Source of the DNA: Brassicibacter mesophilus
GTDB lineage: Bacteria; Bacillota; Clostridia; Tissierellales; Proteiniboraceae
NCBI RefSeq assembly: GCF_050433385.1
Contig: NZ_JBNPXI010000006.1
Span: forward strand, 124,001 to 188,000
Length of the DNA: 64,000 nucleotides
Direction of reading: 5' to 3'
Of the stretch, positions 9,436 through 18,874 are shown piece after piece. Within the stretch, counting starts at the first letter, position 1, and every line of letters begins with the position of its first letter. Under the pieces are notes generated by a model. The model made no database searches. It had not been told where the DNA came from and worked only from the letters and a program-made list of their open reading frames with translations. The translations under genes and the position numbers were made by a program.

Positions 9436-10422
9436 TTATTTTCTAAAACCATTTGGATTGTTTTTATGCCAGTTCCAAGCTGTCTGAATGATTGCTCCAA
9501 GATTATCATATTTTGGTGTCCATCCTAGCTCAGCTTTAATTTTATCCGACGAAGCTATAAGTACAGCAGGATCTCCTACTCTTCTTTGAGCCATCTCTGT
9601 AGGTATGCTGTGCCCAGTAATCATCCTAACCGTATCAATTACTTCCTTAACTGTAATTCCACTTCCGCTGCCTAGATTATATAAAGAACTATCTCCACCA
9701 TTTCTCATTTTCTCAAATGCTAATATATGAGCCTGCGCAAGGTCAGAAACATGAATATAATCTCTAACACACGTTCCATCCTTTGTGTCGTAATCATCTC
9801 CGTATATTAGTATCTTTTCTTTTTTGCCTAAAGCTACTTGAAATATTATAGGTATCAGGTGTGTTTCTGGAATATGATCTTCTCCAATTTTCCCGCTTTC
9901 ATCTGCACCTGCTGCATTAAAATATCTAAGTGCTGTGTATCTAATCCCATAGCCTTTATTAAACCACTTCATCATCTTTTCCATACTCAGCTTTGTCTCA
10001 CCATATGTATTGGTCGGTTCTGTTTTATCACTTTCCAGTATTGGTATGTTTTCAGGTTCTCCATATGTAGCTGCTGTAGATGAAAATACTATTTTATCAA
10101 CTCTCTTTTCCTTCATTTTGTCTAAAAGCATAAGAGTACCATACACATTATTATGATAGTATTTGAATGGGTCATTCATACTTTCACCTACTAAGGAATC
10201 AGCAGCAAAATGTATAACACCCTCAATATCATTTTCTTTGAACACCTTATCTAAAAACTCTCCATCCCTTATATCTCCAACATAAAGCTTACCACCTAGT
10301 ACTGAATCCTTATGTCCTTTGTAAAGACTATCGACTACTATAACTTCTTCGCCCTTATTTAAAAGCTCAAGTACAGTGTGAGAACCTATATAACCTGCTC
10401 CTCCAGTAACTAAAATAGACAT
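9436..10422 (-). CDS. galE: UDP-glucose 4-epimerase
   Basis: 328 aa short-chain dehydrogenase-type epimerase. The NAD-binding GGAGYIGSH motif is at residues 7-15, the catalytic Ser/Thr region FSSTAATYG near 115-121, and the YxxxK pair at Y140/K144 (TYGETK). It interconverts UDP-galactose and UDP-glucose in the Leloir pathway. RBS AAAGGAGG, 1 nt after galK. Same operon as galK, galT and lacZ. Confidence 0.96.
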   Translation of the reverse strand: MSILVTGGAGYIGSHTVLELLNKGEEVIVVDSLYKGHKDSVLGGKLYVGDIRDGEFLDKVFKENDIEGVIHFAADSLVGESMNDPFKYYHNNVYGTLMLLDKMKEKRVDKIVFSSTAATYGEPENIPILESDKTEPTNTYGETKLSMEKMMKWFNKGYGIRYTALRYFNAAGADESGKIGEDHIPETHLIPIIFQVALGKKEKILIYGDDYDTKDGTCVRDYIHVSDLAQAHILAFEKMRNGGDSSLYNLGSGSGITVKEVIDTVRMITGHSIPTEMAQRRVGDPAVLIASSDKIKAELGWTPKYDNLGAIIQTAWNWHKNNPNGFRK

Positions 10423-10423
10423 T

Positions 10424-11599
10424 TTAGTCCTCCTTTATCTGTTTTACTCCATCTCCAATATTACACACATAAAAATCAGCATCATGACCAAACTTACTCC
10501 TATACTTACTTCCAACAATCCTTTTATAATCATCAACATTTGCCTTAAGCACAAGTGATACTGTACATCCACCAAAACCAGCTCCAGTCATTCTAGACCC
10601 CATTACTCCATCAACGCCTAGTGCCGTATCCACTAGTAAATCTAGTTCTCTACATGATACTTGATAAAGTTCTCTTAGGGATTCATGTGATTCAGTCATC
10701 AGCCCTCCTAGCTTATCAATGTCATGGCTTTTCAATGCTTGAACTGATTTTAACACTCTTTCATTTTCATTTATTACATGAAATGCTCTATTTCTTGCTA
10801 CATCATCTTTTATTAAATAGCTATAGCTATCAAAATCTTCTTTACTTAGTTCACTAAGATTACTGATATCACAAAACTGTGTTTTCATGTATTTTACAGC
10901 AATCTCACATTGCTGTCTTCTTGTGTTATACTCAGAATCTACAAGTTCTCTTTTCTTATTGGAATTGCTAATCACTATCCTATAATCTCCAATATCAAAT
11001 GGAACCAGTTCATAATCTAAAGTATTACAATTGATCAGTAATGCATGGTTTTTCTTCCCGAGAGATACAACAAACTGATCCATTATGCCAACATTCACCC
11101 CAATAAATCGGTTTTCGGATTCTTGTGCAATTCTTGCTATTTCTACTCTATCAACATCATAGCCTTCATATGTCAGAAGCCCAAAGGCTGTAACTAGCTG
11201 TATCGAAGCGGATGATGATAACCCTGCTCCATTTGGTATATTGCCGCAATATAGTATGTCGTAACCGTTAAGCTCATATCCTCTTTTAGCAAGATGATAG
11301 ATAATACCTTTTGGATAGTTTGTCCATCCATGACCTGTATCATATTCAATATTATCTAAAGAAACTGATCGTTTAAAAGAGAAGTTATTAGATGAAAAAT
11401 TAATGATTCTATCGTTTCTTCTTCTGATGACCATATAAGTCCCAAAATCTAAAGCAGCAGGGAAAACAAAACCTCCATTGTAATCAGTATGCTCACCGAT
11501 AATATTAACTCTGCCTGGTGCAAAATAAACCTGCATGCTTTCCTTACTTTTGCCATAAAGCTGTTCAAAGTCATCTAATAAATAATCTAAGTTTTCCAT
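10424..11599 (-). CDS. galK: Galactokinase
   Basis: GHMP kinase of about 391 aa. The galactose-binding signature GRVNIIGEHTDYNGG, the ATP-binding GAGLSSSAS and the C-terminal GAGFGGC are all present. It phosphorylates galactose to galactose 1-phosphate. An in-frame GTG exists at 11608, but AGAAGGTG lies 6 bases before ATG at 11599, so I prefer the latter; the RBS overlaps the galT stop. Confidence 0.96.
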   Translation of the reverse strand: MENLDYLLDDFEQLYGKSKESMQVYFAPGRVNIIGEHTDYNGGFVFPAALDFGTYMVIRRRNDRIINFSSNNFSFKRSVSLDNIEYDTGHGWTNYPKGIIYHLAKRGYELNGYDILYCGNIPNGAGLSSSASIQLVTAFGLLTYEGYDVDRVEIARIAQESENRFIGVNVGIMDQFVVSLGKKNHALLINCNTLDYELVPFDIGDYRIVISNSNKKRELVDSEYNTRRQQCEIAVKYMKTQFCDISNLSELSKEDFDSYSYLIKDDVARNRAFHVINENERVLKSVQALKSHDIDKLGGLMTESHESLRELYQVSCRELDLLVDTALGVDGVMGSRMTGAGFGGCTVSLVLKANVDDYKRIVGSKYRSKFGHDADFYVCNIGDGVKQIKED

Positions 11600-11604
11600 A
11601 CTAA

Positions 11605-12576
11605 TCACCTTCTCTCTAAGAATCTTCTATAGGCTTCTTTTAATTCTTTTGCTGTTTCTTCTACAGCTTTTGTATTGCATGGAGCCCATGCTCCTGTTTC
11701 TGATGAAGCGTTATATTTCACTTTATCTTTTGATCTCATTGGAGGATAAAATTCTATATGAAAATGATAATAATCATCTACACTCTCACTATTTACTGGC
11801 GCTTGATGTATCGCCATCATATATGGGAATTTATAATCAAATAATGAATCAAGTGTGCCAGTAGTGTCTTTCAGTATTTTTGCAAGGCTGTTTTTCTCTC
11901 TTGAATTTAGCTGAGCTATGCTGCTTTTATGATTTTTGCTGACAATAAATACTCCATAAGGATAGTCAGTAAAAAACGGAATATATGTAATGAAATCTTC
12001 ATTCTGTATTATTACTCTTTCTTTGAATTTGATTTCTTCATCATTCATTTTACAGATTAAGCATTCATTGTTAGTTTGGAAATATCTTTTGCAGTTATCA
12101 AGCTCTGTTCTTATTTTCAACGGTATATATGGATAAGTATATATTTGCCCATGAGGATGCGGCATTGTTACACCTACAAGCTCTCCTCTGTTTTCAAAAA
12201 TAAATATATACTTATGTTTAAAATCTTTTGACAGTTCTACTGTCCTTTCAATCCACAAATCAACAAGCTTTTCTATATGCTCTACACTAAGCTCAGGTAA
12301 TGTAATAGTATGTTCGGAAGAATAAAGTATGACCTCGCATTTGCCATATGCTTGTTTTGTCTGATAAAGCTCTGAACCTACGTTATCTGGCTGTGGAGGT
12401 TTCTGTGACAACGCTGGAAAGTCGTTATCATACTTTAATACTTCATATTCATCTGGTACTTTGCCAGAGCCTGGACAAAATGGACACCAGTCTTTAGGCA
12501 TATCAGGCCTATTTTGTCTATGAGATGCAACCATAGTCCAATCATCTAAAAGTGGGTTATATCTCAGTTCAGCCAT
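11605..12576 (-). CDS. galT: Galactose-1-phosphate uridylyltransferase
   Basis: 323 aa HIT-superfamily enzyme of the GalT class I type. It carries the zinc-binding CPFCPG near the N-terminus and the active-site PHPHGQIY, where the second His of HPH is the uridylylated nucleophile. It exchanges UMP between UDP-glucose and galactose 1-phosphate. ATG at 12576 (MAELRYN) is preceded at 8 bases by AGGAG; the upstream in-frame codon at 12585 is less well placed. It follows the ROK gene by about 11 nt. Confidence 0.96.
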   Translation of the reverse strand: MAELRYNPLLDDWTMVASHRQNRPDMPKDWCPFCPGSGKVPDEYEVLKYDNDFPALSQKPPQPDNVGSELYQTKQAYGKCEVILYSSEHTITLPELSVEHIEKLVDLWIERTVELSKDFKHKYIFIFENRGELVGVTMPHPHGQIYTYPYIPLKIRTELDNCKRYFQTNNECLICKMNDEEIKFKERVIIQNEDFITYIPFFTDYPYGVFIVSKNHKSSIAQLNSREKNSLAKILKDTTGTLDSLFDYKFPYMMAIHQAPVNSESVDDYYHFHIEFYPPMRSKDKVKYNASSETGAWAPCNTKAVEETAKELKEAYRRFLERR

Positions 12577-12587
12577 ATTTATCACTC

Positions 12588-13817
12588 CTAACTTTTTAAG
12601 TTTGGTTTTGGACTCTTAAATAGTTCTCTTAATACTAATGTAGCTGCTCCAATTAAACCACAGTTCTCACCAAGTCCTGTCGGTCCTATGAAAGTATTTC
12701 TCGCATTATGTGACATTGCTTTATGAAGTACAGTTTCTTTTATTGGATCAAACAAAAATTTTCCTGCATTTGATACTCCACCGCCAATTAGTATCATCTC
12801 AGGATTTAATAAATTTACAATTACAGCTACACCTAATCCAATATACTTTCCTGTTTCATTCAGTACTTCTACAGCTAGCTTATCTCCCTCTAGTGCTGCA
12901 TGATAAATTACAGCACCGTCGATTTCATCTAGCTTACCATTAACAAAATCAACAGCGATAGATTTCTCCCCATATTTAATTTTTTCAATAAACCTATCTA
13001 CTATGGCTATCCCAGAAGCCGCAACCTCTAAGCAGCCGTAGTTACCACAGTTGCATTTAGGTCCTCTATTCATTACGTTTATATGACCTATCTCACCAGC
13101 ACCAAAGCTTGAACCTCTGTAAAGTTCTCCATTCAGAAACATTCCTGCTCCTATTCCAGTTCCAATATTTAAGCATACGAAGTTAGATGCTTGCTTTGCA
13201 CTTCCAAACCATTTTTCTGCTAATGCCATAACTCTTACATCATTGTCAACAATTACTGGTACAGAAAACTCTCCTTCAAAGTATTCTTTGAAGTCTATGT
13301 CATGCCAATTAAATGCTGGAGCATAAATTGATATGCCTTTATCATGATTTACCAGTCCATGTATTCCCATCCCAATACCAATAATTCTTTCAATATCTTC
13401 TTCATTTTCTGGCATAGCACTAAGTATAGATTCTTTAATAGTTTTTAGTACATCAGCATACGAACTATTTGTATTAAATGGATTTACAACTTTTTTAACT
13501 ATTTCTCCTTCTATATCAATTAGAGCAGTGGAAACTTTTGTTGTTCCCATATCTACTCCTATAACATAAAATGCTTTAGGATTAAGCTCCAAAAGAACAG
13601 GTTTTCTTCCTCCACTTGACTCCCCTATACCTATTTCTCTAATAATATTCATGTCGATTAAATTTCCAACATTATTTGAAACAGTTGCTCTATTTAGCCC
13701 AGTTATTTTGGATATGTCTGCTCTGGATATAGGTTCATTATTTCTAATTATTTGTAATATAGTTGATGTGTTAATTTGCTTTATTAAGCTTTTGTGCGCA
13801 ATTTTAATTTTACCCAT
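12588..13817 (-). CDS. ROK family repressor of the gal operon (NagC/XylR type)
   Basis: About 409 aa. It has an N-terminal winged helix (NEPISRADISKITGLNRATV), then a sugar-kinase-fold ROK domain with the GIGAG phosphate loop and the zinc motif CNCGNYGCLE. The complete HTH plus ROK domain points to a repressor relieved by a sugar, rather than a kinase. It is the first gene of the rok-galT-galK-galE-lacZ-lysO run, so it likely controls its own operon through the palindrome at 13853-13868. ATG at 13817 has an AGGTTG RBS; TTG at 13826 is an alternative. Confidence 0.9.
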   Translation of the reverse strand: MGKIKIAHKSLIKQINTSTILQIIRNNEPISRADISKITGLNRATVSNNVGNLIDMNIIREIGIGESSGGRKPVLLELNPKAFYVIGVDMGTTKVSTALIDIEGEIVKKVVNPFNTNSSYADVLKTIKESILSAMPENEEDIERIIGIGMGIHGLVNHDKGISIYAPAFNWHDIDFKEYFEGEFSVPVIVDNDVRVMALAEKWFGSAKQASNFVCLNIGTGIGAGMFLNGELYRGSSFGAGEIGHINVMNRGPKCNCGNYGCLEVAASGIAIVDRFIEKIKYGEKSIAVDFVNGKLDEIDGAVIYHAALEGDKLAVEVLNETGKYIGLGVAVIVNLLNPEMILIGGGVSNAGKFLFDPIKETVLHKAMSHNARNTFIGPTGLGENCGLIGAATLVLRELFKSPKPNLKS

Positions 13818-13852
13818 GTCTATCAACCTACTTTGTTTTATGATTAAACTAA

Positions 13853-13868
13853 GTATGTATTTACATAC
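13853..13868. promoter_or_regulatory. Candidate operator of the ROK repressor
   Basis: A 16-bp palindrome with 7-bp arms GTATGTA / TACATAC around a TT centre. A third half-site TACATAC follows at 13872-13878, 10 bp (one helical turn) from the right arm. It lies between the predicted -10 box and the ATG of the ROK gene, the position expected for autorepression. Confidence 0.6.
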
Positions 13869-13886
13869 CTATACATACATTTTTAG

Positions 13887-13914
13887 CTTATCATCCTCAT
13901 ATATTCTGTGTCAA
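13887..13914 (-). promoter_or_regulatory. Predicted SigA promoter of the gal operon
   Basis: On the minus strand a perfect -35 TTGACA (13909-13914), a 16-bp spacer and -10 GATAAG (13887-13892). The transcript would start around 13880, just upstream of the operator palindrome. Confidence 0.5.
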
Positions 13915-14086
13915 CCTAAATATCTAATATTCTGGGTATGATTAATTATCCTGACTGTTCGTGCAATATTATCTTAAGCATTTCAGCTATTATCGACTTA
14001 GTTTATATATTATACAAAGTATTAGTAATGTATCTTATGTGCAAACATGTAATATATTTTTATATATACTAATAGAATGAATTAAG

Positions 14087-14138
14087 ACAACTTCCTAAAT
14101 ATATTTTATATTTTTTTGCTTTAAAGCAGGAAAGTTGT
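14087..14138 (+). promoter_or_regulatory. Nested hairpin in the liv leader
   Basis: ACAACTTCCT (14087-14096) pairs with AGGAAAGTTGT (14128-14138) with one bulge, and the loop contains the 12-bp perfect palindrome TGCTTTAAAGCA (14117-14128). There is no T-box or known riboswitch core. It could be a leader structure or protein site for the liv operon. The rest of 13915-14209 shows only AT-rich promoter-like sequence. Confidence 0.35.
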
Positions 14139-14209
14139 AAAGCAACGTAGAATTATATATTAAATTTTTATTAATTTTTTGTAATACTTATTTAAAAAGG
14201 AGGAATATA

Positions 14210-15370
14210 ATGAAACGTTCAGTAGCTATTTTTTTGGTTATGTGTTTGGTAATATCAATGGTCGCGGGTTGTTCAGCAAAAAACACATCAAATCAAGCTG
14301 AAAATGGGGATGTAATAAAAATAGGTGTATTTGAACCAATGACTGGTGCTTCAGCAGCTGGTGGAGAAATGACTGTAGAAGGCATTAAGTTAGCTAACGA
14401 AATGTTTTCAGAGGCTCTTGGAAAAAAAGTTGAAATCATAGTATTAGATAACAAATCTGATAAGGTAGAGGCAGCGAATGCAGTAGCAAGACTAATAGAA
14501 AAGGATAAAGTGAATGCGATAATAGGAAGTTACGGAAGCTCACTTTCTATGTCTGCCGGGGATCTAGTTAAACAAAATAAAGTCCCTGCAGTTGGATGTT
14601 CACCTACTAATCCTCTAGTTACATTAAACAATGATTTTTATTTCCGTGTATGTTTTATAGATCCTTTCCAAGGAACTGTAATGGCTAATTATGCAGTTAA
14701 AGATCTAAAAGCTAAAAAAGCTGCTATTATCCAAGACGTTACACAAGACTATTCTGTTGGACTAAGCAAGTTCTTCGTTGAGTCGTTTAAAAAGTTGACA
14801 AACGACGAAAATAGTATTGTTGAAATCAGTTCATACAACACAGGTGATCAAGACTTTACTGCTCAGTTAACAAACGTTAAGAGCAAAAACCCTGATGTTA
14901 TATTCGCACCTGGAAACTATGGTGAAAGTGCATTACTTATAAAGCAAGCTAGAGAGTTAGGCATAAATATTCCAATATTAGGTGGGGATACTTGGGAAGC
15001 TCCTGAATTCTTAGATATCGGTGGAGATTCTGTTGAAGGTATAGTATTCAGTACACACTTTACTGCTGAAGCTCCTGTAACTGATATGTCCAAAGATTTC
15101 CTAGAATCATATAAGAAAAAGTATAATAAGGATGCTAATGCGTTTGCAGCTCTTGGATTCGATGCTTATCTAGTTATACTAGATGCAATTGAAAGAGCAA
15201 ACTCTGCAGCTCCTGTAGATATACAAAAAGCTCTATCAGAAACTAAAAACTTCATGGGCGCTACTGGAATAATAAATCTAGACGAGAATGGCGATGCAGT
15301 TAAGAGTGCTGTAATAAACCAAGTTAATGGTGGAAAATTTAAATATTTAACTACTGTTGAGCCTCAATAG
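14210..15370 (+). CDS. livJ: Branched-chain amino acid ABC transporter, substrate-binding lipoprotein
   Basis: 386 aa. Lipoprotein signal with lipobox Cys21 (SMVAGC), then a periplasmic-binding type I fold: IKIGVFEPMTGASAAGGEM opening, KVEIIVLDNKSD, and IIGSYGSS/VPAVGCSPTNP ligand-contact regions typical of LivJ/LivK. It captures Leu/Ile/Val or a related amino acid outside the membrane and delivers it to LivHM. RBS AAGGAGG 6-7 bases before ATG. First gene of livJ-livH-livM-livG-livF, separated from livH by a strong hairpin. Confidence 0.92.
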   Translation: MKRSVAIFLVMCLVISMVAGCSAKNTSNQAENGDVIKIGVFEPMTGASAAGGEMTVEGIKLANEMFSEALGKKVEIIVLDNKSDKVEAANAVARLIEKDKVNAIIGSYGSSLSMSAGDLVKQNKVPAVGCSPTNPLVTLNNDFYFRVCFIDPFQGTVMANYAVKDLKAKKAAIIQDVTQDYSVGLSKFFVESFKKLTNDENSIVEISSYNTGDQDFTAQLTNVKSKNPDVIFAPGNYGESALLIKQARELGINIPILGGDTWEAPEFLDIGGDSVEGIVFSTHFTAEAPVTDMSKDFLESYKKKYNKDANAFAALGFDAYLVILDAIERANSAAPVDIQKALSETKNFMGATGIINLDENGDAVKSAVINQVNGGKFKYLTTVEPQ

Positions 15371-15380
15371 AATAAAAAGT

Positions 15381-15414
15381 TTAGAAACTTCCAGTATTTG
15401 CTGGAAGTTTCTAA
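15381..15414 (+). terminator. Perfect intercistronic hairpin between livJ and livH (no U-run)
   Basis: A 14-bp perfect stem (TTAGAAACTTCCAG with its complement) closed by a 6-nt loop, 10 nt after the livJ stop. The right arm is followed by TTACAC, not a U-run, so it is a poor terminator. It is better read as an RNA 3'-end stabiliser or partial attenuator raising binding-protein yield over permease. Confidence 0.6.
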
Positions 15415-15446
15415 TTACACTAATCCTAAGGTTAGGAGGTAATAAT

Positions 15447-16340
15447 ATGAGTTTTGAGCTGTTTTTTCAGCATCTGTCAAATGGAATATCATTAGGAAGC
15501 TTATATGCTCTAATTGCTATTGGCTACACAATGGTATATGGAATACTTAGACTTATAAACTTTGCTCATGGAGATATATTCATGATAGCAACATATGTAG
15601 CTTTTTATGGAATAATGATCTTTTCTCTGCCATGGCCATTGGCTTTTATTATTGCAATTTTACTTACTGCTTTAATAGGTATGGGTATAGAAAAAACTGC
15701 ATATAGACCGCTAAGAAATTCTCCACGTATTTCGATTCTTATTTCTGCTATAGGAGTTTCTTTTTTTATAGAGAATCTAGCAGTAGTTGTTTTTGGCGGA
15801 AGACCTAAGGCTTTTCCAAGACCAGAAATGTTTGATAAAGTATTAAACATAAAAGGCGTCTCTATCACAAGTCTTTCTTTCTATATTCCAGTTATTACAT
15901 TAGTACTTCTTTTTGTACTAGTATATGTTATTCATTACACTAAAACAGGAATGGCAATGAGAGCAGTATCAAAAGACTATGAGACAGCCAGGTTAATGGC
16001 TATAGATGTAAATAAAATAATTTCTCTTACATTTGGTATAGGTTCAGGTCTAGCTGCTGTAGGAGGTATAATGTGGGGACTAAAGTTTCCTCAGATTCTT
16101 CCATTAATGGGTGTTATGCCAGGACTTAAATGTTTTATAGCAGCAGTTGTAGGAGGTATAGGAAATATTAAAGGAGCAGTTTTAGGTGGCTTCATACTAG
16201 GTATAGGTGAAATAATGCTCGTAGCATTTTTCCCTTCTTTAACTGGATATAGAGATGCATTTGCTTTTGTACTGTTAATCTTTATATTACTATTAAAGCC
16301 AACCGGCTTAATGGGCCAAAAAATTGCGGAGAAGGTGTAA
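15447..16340 (+). CDS. livH: Branched-chain amino acid ABC transporter permease LivH
   Basis: 297 aa permease with about eight membrane segments. LivH signatures include GISLGSLYALIAIGYTMVYG, LINFAHGDIFM and the EAA-like loop with MRAVSKDYETARLMAID. The frame is open upstream to 15357, but AGGAGG sits 7 bases before ATG at 15447 and the upstream part crosses the hairpin, so I use 15447. It forms the channel with LivM. Confidence 0.93.
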   Translation: MSFELFFQHLSNGISLGSLYALIAIGYTMVYGILRLINFAHGDIFMIATYVAFYGIMIFSLPWPLAFIIAILLTALIGMGIEKTAYRPLRNSPRISILISAIGVSFFIENLAVVVFGGRPKAFPRPEMFDKVLNIKGVSITSLSFYIPVITLVLLFVLVYVIHYTKTGMAMRAVSKDYETARLMAIDVNKIISLTFGIGSGLAAVGGIMWGLKFPQILPLMGVMPGLKCFIAAVVGGIGNIKGAVLGGFILGIGEIMLVAFFPSLTGYRDAFAFVLLIFILLLKPTGLMGQKIAEKV

Positions 16341-16343
16341 GTT

Positions 16344-17402
16344 ATGAATACGAAAAAATTAAAGTATACCTTAATCTCATTAGTTGTTTTTATTGTATTT
16401 TTGATATTAGCAAATCTTTTTATGAATCAATATCAACTTAGAATACTTAATTTATGTGCTATATATGTGATCTTAGGTTTAAGTCTTAACTTAGTAAATG
16501 GCTTTACAGGTCTTTTCGTTCTAGGACATGCAGGCTTCATGGCTGTAGGAGCATATACCACTGCTCTACTTACTCTTTCACCAGAAATGAAAGCATCAAA
16601 CTTCTTTATTAAACCAATAATTGCACCACTAGCAACTATACAGCTTCCATTTCCAATTGCATTATTAGTTGCAGGATTAATGGCAGCTATTGCTGGATTT
16701 ATAATAGGTGCACCAGCACTTAAGCTGAAAGATGATTACTTAGCTATTGCTACACTTGGCTTTGCGGAAATAATTCGTGTTGTATTTACTAATACTCAGT
16801 CTATTACAAATGGAGCATTAGGATTAAAAGGTGTTCCTGTACTTACTAACATTTGGTGGTCATGGGGTTTAGCTATTCTTACAATACTATTTGTAGTGAG
16901 AATTGTGAAAAGCAGCTATGGAAATGCTTTTAGAGCTATACGTGATGATGATATCGCTGCTCAAGCAATGGGAGTTAACTTATTTAAGCATAAGGTTATA
17001 TCTTTTATGATAGGTGCTTTTCTAGCAGGTGTTGGTGGAGGTTTACTTGGGAATCTATTAGGTACAGTTGACCCAAATATGTTTAGATTTTTGTTAACAT
17101 TCCAGATCCTTTTAATAGTCGTACTTGGCGGCAGTGGTAGCATAACTGGAACAGTTATTTCAGCAATTGTTGTAACTGTAGGAATGGAGGCATTAAGAGT
17201 ACTTGATCAAGATATAAACTTAGGATTTACTGTTATCCCTGGTATATCTGGAATGCGTATGGTTATATTCTCTGCACTACTACTTATTGTCATATTGTTT
17301 TATCAACAGGGTCTTATGGGTAACCGTGAATTTTCATGGGACTATATAGATATTGTTAAGATAAAACTGCGTAAATTGATTAAGAAGGATGTGGAAGCAT
17401 GA
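16344..17402 (+). CDS. livM: Branched-chain amino acid ABC transporter permease LivM
   Basis: 352 aa with about ten membrane segments. It has the LivM core CAIYVILGLSLNLVNGFTGLFVLGHAGFMAVG (given here in parts: LSLNLVNG, GHAGFMAVGAY) and the ATPase-contact loop FRAIRDDDIAAQAMGVN. RBS GAAGGTG overlaps the livH stop, and its own stop overlaps the livG start by 4 nt (ATGA), so translation is coupled. Confidence 0.94.
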   Translation: MNTKKLKYTLISLVVFIVFLILANLFMNQYQLRILNLCAIYVILGLSLNLVNGFTGLFVLGHAGFMAVGAYTTALLTLSPEMKASNFFIKPIIAPLATIQLPFPIALLVAGLMAAIAGFIIGAPALKLKDDYLAIATLGFAEIIRVVFTNTQSITNGALGLKGVPVLTNIWWSWGLAILTILFVVRIVKSSYGNAFRAIRDDDIAAQAMGVNLFKHKVISFMIGAFLAGVGGGLLGNLLGTVDPNMFRFLLTFQILLIVVLGGSGSITGTVISAIVVTVGMEALRVLDQDINLGFTVIPGISGMRMVIFSALLLIVILFYQQGLMGNREFSWDYIDIVKIKLRKLIKKDVEA

Positions 17403-18160
17403 GTTTATTAAAGGTTGATAATATTACAATGAGATTTGGTGGACTTGTTGCTGTTTCTGATTTTTCACTACAAATGGATCAAAATGAAATAGTCGGCTTA
17501 ATAGGCCCAAACGGAGCAGGCAAAACTACTGCTTTCAATATGATAACTGGAGTTTACCAACCATCTGAAGGAAATATATATTTTGAAGATACTAACCTAG
17601 TAAAGAAAAAGCCTGATCAGATAACAAAGCTAGGTATAGCTAGAACCTTCCAAAACATCCGTCTTTTTAAAGAAATGACTGTACTTGAAAATGTGCTAGT
17701 TGCTAATCACCTAAGAATTAAATCTGGATTATGGTCAGCAATACTTAACTTGCCGTGGTATAGCTCAGAAGAAAGAAAAATGTATGATAGATCTATGACA
17801 CTGCTAGAAAGCGTAAATCTTGCTGATGTAGCAAATGAAAAAGCAACTTCATTGCCTTACGGAAAACAAAGACGTCTAGAAATAGCTAGAGCATTAGCTA
17901 CAAATCCTCGGATTCTACTTCTAGATGAGCCAGCTGCCGGCATGAATTCTCAGGAATCTATTGAGCTTATGGATTTTATAAAAGAAGTACGGGATAATTT
18001 TAATATTTCTATTCTAATGATTGAGCATCACATGCAGGTAGTTATGGGGATATGCGAAAGAATAATAGTTCTAGACCACGGAGAAACAATAGCTGAGGGT
18101 GTACCTAAGGAAATTCAATCTAATCCTAAGGTCATAGAAGCGTATTTGGGGGTGGATTAG
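17399..18160 (+). CDS. livG: Branched-chain amino acid ABC transporter ATPase LivG
   Basis: 253 aa ABC ATPase. Walker A GPNGAGKTT, the LivG-specific ARTFQNIRLF Q-loop, the signature LPYGKQRRLEIARAL and Walker B ILLLDEPAAGMN are all present. The PYG signature variant in place of LSGG is usual for LivG. Pairs with LivF to power the importer. Confidence 0.95.
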   Translation: MSLLKVDNITMRFGGLVAVSDFSLQMDQNEIVGLIGPNGAGKTTAFNMITGVYQPSEGNIYFEDTNLVKKKPDQITKLGIARTFQNIRLFKEMTVLENVLVANHLRIKSGLWSAILNLPWYSSEERKMYDRSMTLLESVNLADVANEKATSLPYGKQRRLEIARALATNPRILLLDEPAAGMNSQESIELMDFIKEVRDNFNISILMIEHHMQVVMGICERIIVLDHGETIAEGVPKEIQSNPKVIEAYLGVD

Positions 18161-18868
18161 ATGCTTAAAATAGAAAACTTACATGTGAATTATGGAGGTA
18201 TCCAAGCACTTCAGGGTATAAACATTGATGTTTCTGAAAACAAGATTGTAACTTTGGTAGGAGCTAATGGTGCTGGTAAAAGCACTACTTTAAGAAGTAT
18301 AGTTGGCCTGGTAAAGAAAACAGAAGGAGCTGTTCATTACAACAACGAAGATATAACAAATAAACCAACAAAGGAAATTGTAGAGTCTGGAATTACACTT
18401 GTACCTGAAGGAAGAAGAGTGTTCCCTGACCTTACTGTAAAAGAGAACCTGCTTTTAGGAGCATATTATAGAAAAGACAAGGTGCAAATCACTAAGGATT
18501 TAGATTGGGTATATGAAATATTTCCTAGACTTAATGAAAGAGTATGGCAAAAAGCAGGTACTTTGTCTGGAGGCGAACAGCAGATGCTAGCTGTTGGAAG
18601 AGCTCTAATGTCAAAACCAAAGCTGATTATGATGGATGAACCGTCATTAGGTCTTGCACCAATACTTGTAAAAGATATATTTTCTATTATTAAAGAAATA
18701 AAGAATAATAATGTATCTATATTGCTGATAGAGCAAAATGCTAAAGCAGCTCTTGAAATTGCTGATTATGGATACGTACTAGAAATAGGAAAAATCGTAA
18801 TGCAGGGTGAAGGAAAAACCTTACTTCAAGATGAAAACGTAAAGAAAGCATATTTAGGAGAAGTATAA
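18161..18868 (+). CDS. livF: Branched-chain amino acid ABC transporter ATPase LivF
   Basis: 235 aa ABC ATPase with Walker A GANGAGKST, signature TLSGGEQQMLAVGRAL, Walker B LIMMDEPSLGLAP and the LivF motif VPEGRRVFPDLTVKENL. It starts one base after the livG stop, with a GGGGGTGG RBS inside livG. Last gene of the liv operon. Confidence 0.95.
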   Translation: MLKIENLHVNYGGIQALQGINIDVSENKIVTLVGANGAGKSTTLRSIVGLVKKTEGAVHYNNEDITNKPTKEIVESGITLVPEGRRVFPDLTVKENLLLGAYYRKDKVQITKDLDWVYEIFPRLNERVWQKAGTLSGGEQQMLAVGRALMSKPKLIMMDEPSLGLAPILVKDIFSIIKEIKNNNVSILLIEQNAKAALEIADYGYVLEIGKIVMQGEGKTLLQDENVKKAYLGEV

Positions 18869-18874
18869 TCATTA

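Noticed and set aside
13924..13938. CodY-like box near the liv promoter
   Set aside because: Only about 10 of 15 positions agree with the CodY consensus, which is not meaningful in AT-rich DNA.
14070..14209. T-box or leucine leader for the liv operon
   Set aside because: No T-box GGGTGG-type sequence and no leader peptide rich in Leu/Ile/Val codons with an RBS.
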